DNA of 25,892 nt. Origin: a virus. The notes beneath the pieces are model-generated. The model was given only the letters and a program-made list of their open reading frames with translations, was not told the origin of the DNA and did no database searches. Both the position numbers and the translations under genes were made by a program. Position 1 is the stretch's first letter. The number at the start of each line of letters is the position of its first letter. The DNA is taken from the IMG/VR virus record IMGVR_UViG_3300005264_000058, positions 1 through 25,892 of that record, one strand, 5' to 3'. Of this stretch, positions 1 through 5,943 are shown one piece after another.

Positions 1-636
1 AGCGATGACGGCTTGCTTAATTGGCGCGAAGGAAATTATAATGGAACAACTACTACTTCAACTGCCGATATTGATGCTGAACATCCAGGTTTATTAATTC
101 AAAGATTAAATGGAGGAGCAACCGCAGATGGGCGCACATCAACAACAATGGGTACTGATATGTTTAATATTTCAAATAAAAGAATAATTATTGAAGGTGT
201 TATAAAACCAAACGAAAGTGGTTTTACAACGCCAGAAGTAAATTATTATTTTGGGTGGAGTGATAATGTGCAATTTCAATCAATGAATGATGGTGTTGTT
301 TTTCAAATAATTGCCGATGGTACAGGTAAAGGAAGAATCCATTGTGTAACTGCTATTGGTGCAGTTGATACAGATTATGATACAGGTATTGATTTATTAG
401 AAGATGAATGGCACTCTTTAAAGATTGGATTACCACCTAATGGTATAGGCATTCATTTTATTGTAGATAATATACTTGTACACACAGCAGATAGAGCAAC
501 TTTTAATGAAAATGAAAAAGTAACTTGTGGCTTTTGTCAGTATTACGATTATACAGATACAGCATTACCAAATAATAAAGAGTGGTTTATTGATGCTTTT
601 TCATTGAAATATAGAATGAACAATAATAGAATTTAA
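1..636 (+). CDS. Lectin-like virion protein, 5' partial
   Basis: The reading frame is open from the left edge (S-D-D-G-L-L-N-W from base 1), so the TTG at 13 is probably internal and the gene is truncated by the window. The visible 212 residues are rich in beta-strand-type sequence with Gly, Asn and Thr turns. A stretch near the C-terminal third (W-H-S-L-K-I, then G-I-H-F-I-V-D-N-I-L-V-H-T) resembles the concanavalin-A/laminin-G jelly-roll pattern seen in phage fibres and other virion surface proteins. It lies just upstream of the prohead protease in the same orientation, which supports a structural role. A receptor-binding or adhesion role is inference; the fold call is tentative and the missing N-terminus could carry another domain. 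Confidence 0.6.
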   Translation, partial: SDDGLLNWREGNYNGTTTTSTADIDAEHPGLLIQRLNGGATADGRTSTTMGTDMFNISNKRIIIEGVIKPNESGFTTPEVNYYFGWSDNVQFQSMNDGVVFQIIADGTGKGRIHCVTAIGAVDTDYDTGIDLLEDEWHSLKIGLPPNGIGIHFIVDNILVHTADRATFNENEKVTCGFCQYYDYTDTALPNNKEWFIDAFSLKYRMNNNRI

Positions 637-701
637 TTATGATAACACTTATTACGTGGTAGAAAAATATCAACATTAAGCAACTAAATAACACACAAAT
701 T

Positions 702-1949
702 ATGAATAACTCTTTTTTACTCGCACGTGAAATAATGACCAGACCTTGGGCGATAGACACGGAATATGCTAATCAAATAATGCCTTCGCTTATTCCTTTT
801 CTCGAAAAAGGTGTAAAAATAGATTCTTCGTGGGATAATGAATATTACAACACTAATAAAGATAAATATCCTGACATTCTTACTTTAAGTTTGAAAGGCG
901 AAATGTTTAAAAACAACACTCGTTCTGGTCGAATGGGTATGAGAGAAATGGGAGATATAATTCAAGCGGCTGATAACGACGAAAAAATCAAAGGCATCAT
1001 TCTCGTTATAGATTCTCCAGGTGGAACAGTTGACGGAACTCGTGAACTCGTTCAAAAAATCGCTCAAACAAATAAACCTGTTGTTGGAGTAGTTGATGGA
1101 CTTGCAGCTTCTGCTGGATACTGGATAGCTTCTGCTTGCAATCATATAATATCATTAGATGATTTTGCAAAAGTCGGTAGCATAGGTGTTATGATGTCGT
1201 TTGCAGATATGCAACCTGCTTATGAACGAATGGGAGTAAAATTCCACGAAATATATTCTTCTTTGTCAAATGAAAAAAACAAAGATTTTGAAGAAATCAG
1301 AAAAGGAAATTACGAAAACTACAGGAAAGAGACATTAGATCCTCTTGCTGTTGAATTTCGAAATTCCGTTCAACAAAATCGACCTCTTGAAGAAAATCAA
1401 CTTACTGGCAAAACTTTTTTCGCAAAAGATGTTGTCGGCTCAATGATTGATCAAATCGGAAGCATTGAAGATGCTGCCAATTTTATTTATAATAATCAAG
1501 CAAATAATCAAGCAAATAATCAAGCAAATAATCAACTTAATAATCAAACACAAAAAACAATCGAAATGGAAAAATCAGAACAAAAGAGCTCATTCTGGGC
1601 TCGTATTTTCGGAAAGAAAATAGGTATAGATGCTCAAAACGAAGAAGAAGTTATTGTAGGTCAAGATGAGAAGATAACTAAACTTCAAATTGAAATTGCT
1701 TCTCTTCAAATTGACATTAAGGCTCTTAATCTCGAAAAGCAAAAAGATCTTGCTTATGCAAATGAAACTAAACAACAATTAGATACTGCAATGAATGAAA
1801 TTGCTTCTCTCAAAGCACAACCAGGTGCTACTACTGCAACAATCACTAAAAAGAATGATAGTATTGTTGAAAATTCAATCATTGTTTCTGATGATAATAC
1901 TTTTGCAGAAAATCTTGCAGCAGTAGTTAAAAAATACCAATTAAATTAA
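702..1949 (+). CDS. S49 (SppA/ClpP-fold) prohead protease with fused scaffold region
   Basis: This 415-residue protein has an S49 serine peptidase domain at about residues 60-260. Residues 101-108 (L-V-I-D-S-P-G-G) match the oxyanion-region motif, and Ser137 in A-A-S-A-G-Y-W is the likely nucleophile. By comparison with SppA the general-base lysine should be Lys194 in N-E-K-N-K-D; this is inference. A low-complexity linker of N-N-Q-A repeats (about 264-285) follows, then a Lys/Glu-rich coiled-coil tail (about 315-375). Protease followed by scaffold in one gene, directly before the capsid gene, is the lambda C/Nu3 type arrangement, so it probably trims scaffold and capsid proteins inside the prohead. 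The 65-bp gap before it shows no clear promoter. ATG 702 has an A-rich leader. Confidence 0.85.
   Translation: MNNSFLLAREIMTRPWAIDTEYANQIMPSLIPFLEKGVKIDSSWDNEYYNTNKDKYPDILTLSLKGEMFKNNTRSGRMGMREMGDIIQAADNDEKIKGIILVIDSPGGTVDGTRELVQKIAQTNKPVVGVVDGLAASAGYWIASACNHIISLDDFAKVGSIGVMMSFADMQPAYERMGVKFHEIYSSLSNEKNKDFEEIRKGNYENYRKETLDPLAVEFRNSVQQNRPLEENQLTGKTFFAKDVVGSMIDQIGSIEDAANFIYNNQANNQANNQANNQLNNQTQKTIEMEKSEQKSSFWARIFGKKIGIDAQNEEEVIVGQDEKITKLQIEIASLQIDIKALNLEKQKDLAYANETKQQLDTAMNEIASLKAQPGATTATITKKNDSIVENSIIVSDDNTFAENLAAVVKKYQLN
1491..1550 (+). repeat. Five 12-bp tandem repeats coding for N-N-Q-x linker
   Basis: Three identical copies of AATAATCAAGCA (1491-1526) are followed by two variants, AATAATCAACTT and AATAATCAAACA. 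They encode N-N-Q-A three times, then N-N-Q-L and N-N-Q-T, forming the flexible linker between protease and scaffold parts. Copy number can probably change by slippage without breaking the frame, because the unit is a multiple of three. Confidence 0.9.
1566..1949 (+). CDS. Candidate nested scaffold protein, in-frame start inside the protease gene
   Basis: Met289 of the protease (ATG 1566) follows the repeat linker and lies behind a strongly A-rich stretch, the typical look of translation starts in this window. Initiation there would give a 127-residue protein (M-E-K-S-E-Q-K) containing just the charged, coiled-coil tail. Lambda makes its scaffold Nu3 by the same kind of internal start within C. 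That analogy is established knowledge; its use here is inference. Alternatively the scaffold is only released by self-cleavage. Confidence 0.4.
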   Translation: MEKSEQKSSFWARIFGKKIGIDAQNEEEVIVGQDEKITKLQIEIASLQIDIKALNLEKQKDLAYANETKQQLDTAMNEIASLKAQPGATTATITKKNDSIVENSIIVSDDNTFAENLAAVVKKYQLN

Positions 1950-1968
1950 ACTTTAAAAATCAAATAAA

Positions 1969-2994
1969 ATGGCAGCTGTAAATTTCACATCAATTACTGA
2001 TGAAGCTAAAAAAAGAGAAAAAGAATTAAGGTATTTGCCTTGGTTTTTTATCATGGAAGAGCTTGCAAAGCTCGGAATTAATATTAAAAAAGTAAAAGGA
2101 ATTGATATTATTACGGAACTACAACGTAAAACAGGAATCTTAAAACCTTACAACATCGGAACTGCTGCAACGGAACAAACTGAAGTTGCGAAATTATCTG
2201 AACGTGAATTGAAGCTTCAAACTTCATATTACGCATTAGTTGACAATATCAAAAATTATGCTACTGCTCCAATACTGAACAATCCTTTTGATTCAGGAGC
2301 TATCAACCAATCAAAGAAAGATCCTTTGGAGGTTGAAATAATTAAAGCAAGTATAAAAACATTTGCTGAAGATGTTCTTGATGCTCTTTTCTTTGCAGAA
2401 CGAGACGTAACCGATCTAACGCCTCAGGGTACGTTTGACGGGTTTAATACCCTTATTGCTGATGAGAAAACGGCTACAAAAATTTCTCTTGCCCTTGGAA
2501 ATATGCAAAATACAGGTGCTATTATAGCTCCTGCTTCTTCATCTTCTTATGCTGCTCTTACTCAATTAATTAATTTCGTTAGAGGTGCAGACAGAATGTT
2601 ACGCAAATATCCTGCTGATTTATTCCTGACTAATGCTGTATATAATCACGGCATTGATTCTCTTGAAAATCGTATGCAATACAAAGATGCTGATACCGAA
2701 GCTCTTGAAAATTACATCAATACAAAATGTAATTCGAAAATTAAAATCAGAACTTCTGATATTCTTGGCACTGGCGATAACATTATGTTAACAATGCCGG
2801 GTTTACTTGATTTTGGAATGGATAATCAAGGAGACCTTGATTTTGTTCAAATTAGAAGTATTAAGACAGATCCAAATATTGTTCAATTTTGGATGCAAGC
2901 AGATTTTGGTGCAAGAATTAACGGATTACACAAAAAAGTTTTTTGCGTAAATGAAAGAGCCGCTGTTTCTGATCCGATTTCGGGTGACTATTAA
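1969..2994 (+). CDS. Major capsid protein (HK97-fold type, likely)
   Basis: This 341-residue protein follows the protease/scaffold gene by 19 bp, the canonical place for the major capsid protein. The N-terminal 45 residues are charged and helical, followed by a region ending in residues typical of capsid A/E-loop domains (K-Y-P-A-D-L-F-L-T-N at about 217-226). The C-terminus reads V-Q-F-W-M-Q-A-D-F-G-A-R-I-N, which fits the last strands of capsid proteins of Bacteroides-type phages as I remember them. There is no obvious long delta domain to be cleaved, consistent with a separate scaffold. ATG 1969 lies behind an A-rich leader. The assignment rests on position, length and general character rather than on a diagnostic motif. 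Confidence 0.75.
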   Translation: MAAVNFTSITDEAKKREKELRYLPWFFIMEELAKLGINIKKVKGIDIITELQRKTGILKPYNIGTAATEQTEVAKLSERELKLQTSYYALVDNIKNYATAPILNNPFDSGAINQSKKDPLEVEIIKASIKTFAEDVLDALFFAERDVTDLTPQGTFDGFNTLIADEKTATKISLALGNMQNTGAIIAPASSSSYAALTQLINFVRGADRMLRKYPADLFLTNAVYNHGIDSLENRMQYKDADTEALENYINTKCNSKIKIRTSDILGTGDNIMLTMPGLLDFGMDNQGDLDFVQIRSIKTDPNIVQFWMQADFGARINGLHKKVFCVNERAAVSDPISGDY

Positions 2995-3005
2995 AAAACT
3001 TAATT

Positions 3006-3034
3006 AAAGTAAGCTCTATATTGGAGCTTGCTTT
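3006..3034 (+). terminator. Hairpin after the capsid gene, partial terminator or RNA stabiliser
   Basis: Arms AAAGTAAGCTC (3006-3016) and GAGCTTGCTTT (3024-3034) pair over 11 bp with one G-T pair and a 7-nt loop. The T tract is short, so termination is likely weak. It lies in the 70-bp gap between the capsid gene and the next virion gene. It may reduce read-through or protect the 3' end of the capsid message, giving more capsid protein than downstream products. Confidence 0.55.
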
Positions 3035-3064
3035 CAAACATTTAATTTAAAAAAAATTTATACA

Positions 3065-4009
3065 ATGAACAAATTTGGAAACACTTCAAAAACATTATTA
3101 ATTTTCACTGTTCTTCTTATTTTTGGAATAATAATTACAGCGTCAACGAACTCTTTGGCTGGATTTATCCCTAATTTAGCAATGGCAATTCCATTAGTGA
3201 ATTTGCCTAAAAGCAACACAGCAAATATGGCTGGAATATCTTCAATTGTTTATGTAGCAGAAGTTGACGACATTGAAACATTCCCAACATTCGCAACTAC
3301 TAAGACACTACCAGAACATTCGGTAGATTTAATTGGTGATTTTGTTATGAAAGCTACAAAATATTTTAGTGCATTTTATAGTACTCAAGAAATGGGCGAA
3401 CTAATATCCGAAGTCGAGGGCAATAGAGATGGTCAATATTTTAGGAACACAGGCTCGTTTTTCTATCCCAATACTACCTCAAGAGCTTTAGGGATAGCTA
3501 ATATCCTAAAAAATAAAAGTGTTATTATAATAATAAAAGAATTTAATTGTGATGGTACTGGAATAGCTCGTGTAGTTGGAGATGAACTCTTGCCTGCATT
3601 TGTTAAGCCAAGCATAACTACAGGAAAAGCGTTTGCAGACCAAAAAGGCATAACTTTTAATTTTGATGCTGCCAACTGTAATGTGCCTGCTGTCTATAGT
3701 GGAATTATTACCACAGAAGCTGGACAAATAAACACACCAACTCAATTAACTGTTGACACAACTGTTATTGATGGCTCACTTGGCTCTCGTTTTATTCCGA
3801 ACGCAGCTCAATCTACAGATTTAAGCATTGCTACTTATACTAATTTTGAACCTGGTGCGACAATCCGGGTTGAAGAAGGAGCTTTTGCGGGCAGCTTTAC
3901 ATTAGCTCTTGCTAATGGAGGAAGCGTAATATTAACAGCTACAGGAGACTATGTAGATTTATTCTTTGTTGAAGCTAATTTGCCGGTAGTAATTAACTCT
4001 AATTTGTAA
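3065..4009 (+). CDS. Structural protein downstream of capsid, possibly major tail or decoration protein
   Basis: A 314-residue protein with three parts. Residues 9-28 are a hydrophobic segment (T-L-L-I-F-T-V-L-L-I-F-G) that looks like a signal anchor. A central region of about 54-215 has G-N-R-D-G-Q, S-F-F-Y-P-N-T and G-D-E-L-L-P-A-F, and resembles a conserved virion protein of Bacteroides-type phages. The C-terminal 90 residues (I-N-T-P-T-Q-L-T-V onward) are beta-rich. Position directly after the capsid, and before a gene with a -1 frame extension, would suit a major tail protein or a head decoration protein; I cannot choose between them. The membrane-like N-terminus is odd for a virion subunit. 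An in-frame ATG at 3224 (M-A-G-I-S-S) would remove it and may be the true start. Confidence 0.6.
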   Translation: MNKFGNTSKTLLIFTVLLIFGIIITASTNSLAGFIPNLAMAIPLVNLPKSNTANMAGISSIVYVAEVDDIETFPTFATTKTLPEHSVDLIGDFVMKATKYFSAFYSTQEMGELISEVEGNRDGQYFRNTGSFFYPNTTSRALGIANILKNKSVIIIIKEFNCDGTGIARVVGDELLPAFVKPSITTGKAFADQKGITFNFDAANCNVPAVYSGIITTEAGQINTPTQLTVDTTVIDGSLGSRFIPNAAQSTDLSIATYTNFEPGATIRVEEGAFAGSFTLALANGGSVILTATGDYVDLFFVEANLPVVINSNL

Positions 4010-4026
4010 TCTAAAAAAATAGAAGT

Positions 4027-4359
4027 ATGTCAAACATAAAAAAATATTTGTCTGCAAAACCAAAAGACAGAAATTATAAAGATGGTGTTGATCTTTTGAA
4101 AAAATCAAAAGTAAAAATCAAAGCTGCTCGTAAAAAACTCATAATAGATGAACTAAAGAAAGAGGAAGCCTCTCTACTTGCTATTCAATTACTTGATATT
4201 TTTCTTCGTAAAGCACTTCGTATAGAAGAACAACAAAACAAAACAGAAGCGAAAAGTGCAATTGTTGTTGAGAAAAACAATGACGAAGTAATTGACGACA
4301 ACGATGACGATGGTGATGGTGCAAAAAAAAAACACACTTCCAAAAAAAAAGACAAATAG
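4027..4359 (+). CDS. Small charged protein, zero-frame product of probable -1 frameshift gene
   Basis: This 110-residue protein is Lys-rich at its N-terminus, helical in the middle (E-E-A-S-L-L-A-I-Q-L-L-D-I-F) and acidic then basic at its end (D-D-N-D-D-D-G-D-G-A-K-K-K). No family is recognised. Near its stop codon lie two A-tracts, ten A at 4323-4332 and nine A at 4342-4350, read in frame as AAA codons, so each contains the slippery heptamer A-AAA-AAA. A -1 slip on either tract avoids the TAG at 4357 and continues to 4610. Its place right after a candidate tail protein recalls the two-product tail chaperone genes (lambda G/GT), although the tape measure gene is far away. It starts at ATG 4027 with an A-rich leader. 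Confidence 0.7.
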   Translation: MSNIKKYLSAKPKDRNYKDGVDLLKKSKVKIKAARKKLIIDELKKEEASLLAIQLLDIFLRKALRIEEQQNKTEAKSAIVVEKNNDEVIDDNDDDGDGAKKKHTSKKKDK

Positions 4360-4610
4360 TTCGTCTTTTAAATCTTAATTTCGATGAATTAAATTTCAAC
4401 GAAAAAAATCTTTTCAAAAATGATGAAGCTGTTTTTTTAACTAAAAAACAGCTTTTTATTGTTAATGCACAATTAACAAGAGAAATAAGAACATATCACG
4501 AAAAGATAAAACTTATTTCTGATGGTGATAATAAAAAAACAATAGCTAATAAATTAATTGAATTAGATGAAGAACGAGCAGCTAATTGGGTCAAAATTGA
4601 CACTTTTTAA
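4317..4610 (+). CDS. -1 frame extension without a start codon (probable frameshift product)
   Basis: The frame one base back from the upstream gene is open from just before the A-tracts at 4323 to TAA at 4608. From 4350 it reads R-Q-I-V-R-L-L-N-L-N-F-D-E-L and ends A-A-N-W-V-K-I-D-T-F, with amphipathic, phage-like composition and no ATG, GTG, TTG or CTG codon. The same frame has repeated stops just upstream (4269, 4281, 4293, 4305, 4314), so it is open only where it is needed. A -1 slip on the A-tracts would fuse about 87 residues to the 107-110-residue upstream protein, giving roughly 195 residues. Alternatives are a coupled start at the ATA of ATAG (4356-4359), or a homopolymer error in the sequence. 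Its last 44 bases overlap the start of the next gene. Confidence 0.65.
   Translation, partial: WCKKKTHFQKKRQIVRLLNLNFDELNFNEKNLFKNDEAVFLTKKQLFIVNAQLTREIRTYHEKIKLISDGDNKKTIANKLIELDEERAANWVKIDTF
4426..4454 (+). other. Perfect 12-bp hairpin inside the -1 frame extension
   Basis: AAGCTGTTTTTT (4426-4437) pairs fully with AAAAAACAGCTT (4443-4454) around a 5-nt loop and is followed by more T residues. It has the shape of an intrinsic terminator but lies within coding sequence, about 75 nt after the second slippery A-tract. It could attenuate transcription or slow ribosomes; whether it has any function is inference. Confidence 0.5.
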
Positions 4611-5094
4611 ATTTAAACATTTTGATAAAATTAAAGAGCATATAAATGTACCAGACACTAACATCATACATTTTTTCAACAACAGAAAATGGCATAGTTA
4701 CGAACTTTTGCTTTATTTGCTTTTCATCTCTGGTCCCGGGAATGTAATTGTTACAACTTTCGGATTATCCGAAGAAGCAATAAGAGCATTAAATAAAGCT
4801 AAACAAGCTGGTTACATAAAAAAACTAACTCTTATACTCAATAAATCGTCAAAACAATTCAAGAAGCCATTACTTTATTTTCTCAAAAATATAGCAGATG
4901 AAACTTATTTTACTCTCATTCACGCTAAGATATTTTTAATTAGCAACAATGATTTTAAAATAACAGTAAATCAATCTGCTAATTTTTCTACTAATCCTAC
5001 TATCGAAAGTGGCATAGTAACTAATAATAATGAAGTTTTCGATTTGTATTTTAAAAACATACAAATGATTATAAATAATTCTAATAAACTATGA
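4567..5094 (+). CDS. Phospholipase D-like (single half-motif) protein
   Basis: This 175-residue protein carries one phospholipase-D superfamily half-site: H-A-K-I-F-L-I at residues 119-125 (H119, K121), then N-Q-S-A-N-F-S-T-N at 135-143, matching the HxK...N...S/N pattern of HKD enzymes. The upstream part (S-G-P-G-N-V-I-V-T-T-F-G-L-S at about 55-68) resembles the first strand and turn of the same fold. Family members with one half-site act as dimers, often as nucleases, but the usual Asp four residues after Lys is not evident, so catalysis is uncertain. It sits between the virion genes and the small terminase genes, suggesting a role in DNA packaging or end processing (inference). ATG 4567 overlaps the preceding frame by 44 bp; it is the only in-frame Met near the start. 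Confidence 0.65.
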   Translation: MKNEQLIGSKLTLFKFKHFDKIKEHINVPDTNIIHFFNNRKWHSYELLLYLLFISGPGNVIVTTFGLSEEAIRALNKAKQAGYIKKLTLILNKSSKQFKKPLLYFLKNIADETYFTLIHAKIFLISNNDFKITVNQSANFSTNPTIESGIVTNNNEVFDLYFKNIQMIINNSNKL

Positions 5095-5363
5095 CAGAGT
5101 TAGAACAAATAACTCACTATGCTTCTTTGCTTTTTTCTTATGACGAAGTTGCTATACTTCTTCATAAGTCTGATAAATTTATTTTTATTCTGTCAAAAAA
5201 AGGAACAGAAGAATACAATGCCTACATGTTAGGTATGTTAAACACTGAAGAAAAAATCAGAGCCGAAATTATTAATAGTGCAGAACTCGGTTCTCCTGCT
5301 GCTCAAAAAGATTTCTTGGAACTTGTTTCAAATGTAAAATCTAAAAACCAACGAAATGGATAA
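5091..5363 (+). CDS. Small terminase-associated helical protein
   Basis: A 90-residue all-helical protein overlapping the previous stop by the ATGA arrangement and the next start by 8 bp, so translation is likely coupled. Its C-terminal part (R-A-E-I-I-N-S-A-E-L-G-S-P-A-A-Q) resembles the small helical proteins I associate with the small terminase genes of Bacteroides-type phages, where a short helix-turn-helix is followed by a G-S-P-A-A segment. The N-terminal S-Y-D-E-V-A-I-L-L could be a helix-turn-helix. DNA recognition is inferred, not shown. Confidence 0.55.
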   Translation: MTELEQITHYASLLFSYDEVAILLHKSDKFIFILSKKGTEEYNAYMLGMLNTEEKIRAEIINSAELGSPAAQKDFLELVSNVKSKNQRNG

Positions 5364-5943
5364 AAGAAATTTCTTAGATAAACTATTAGATTATCATAAT
5401 GGTAATATTCAAAGTCTTACTCCTTTAGAACTAAAACACAAACAAAGGATAGATTATATTATCGAATTGAAAATTCATGATATTACTATTTCAGATAAAA
5501 GAATTATTTCTCTTATTAGAACAAAATATAATATAAAAGCTCCTATAACTATCCTTAATGATATAACTATTGCTGAACGTATTTTGTCGTTTGGCAAAAA
5601 CAAACGAATAGACACCGACAAGTACTGGATAAGATATTTTATCTCAGAAACGTTGAAAGAAGCTATAAGAATAGCAAGAGAAAAGGGAGATAGTTATGCT
5701 ATGATTCAAGGTGCAAATACTTTGGGAAAACATCATCTAACTGACAAAGAAGATGATATTGCTGTTGCTTTTGATAGAATCGTTCCATTTTTGCCAGAAA
5801 TTACTACTGACATAACAGTATTGGGATTGAAACCTATTGAGAATCTTGAAACTATAAAAAATAGTTTGCTAAAAAAATACTCTAAAGAAGTAGAAGACAT
5901 AAATTATGAAGAAATCAATAAAGAAAAAGTTCTATCTGAATAA
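5356..5943 (+). CDS. Small terminase subunit-like DNA-binding protein
   Basis: This 195-residue protein has an N-terminal predicted helix-turn-helix: I-S-D-K-R-I-I-S-L-I-R-T-K-Y-N-I with the T-I-L-N-D helix at about residues 45-70. A helical oligomerisation-like region follows (W-I-R-Y-F-I-S-E-T-L-K-E-A-I-R-I-A at about 90-110), then an extended acidic C-terminus. Immediate position before the large terminase, with 38 bp overlap, and this two-part build fit a small terminase that binds the packaging site and recruits the motor. The C-terminal tail (E-D-I-N-Y-E-E-I) would contact the large subunit by analogy with other small terminases; that is inference. Confidence 0.65.
   Translation: MDKRNFLDKLLDYHNGNIQSLTPLELKHKQRIDYIIELKIHDITISDKRIISLIRTKYNIKAPITILNDITIAERILSFGKNKRIDTDKYWIRYFISETLKEAIRIAREKGDSYAMIQGANTLGKHHLTDKEDDIAVAFDRIVPFLPEITTDITVLGLKPIENLETIKNSLLKKYSKEVEDINYEEINKEKVLSE

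Noticed and set aside
1491-1550. CRISPR-like repeat array
   Set aside because: The units are 12 bp, directly adjacent without spacers and in frame with a protein linker.
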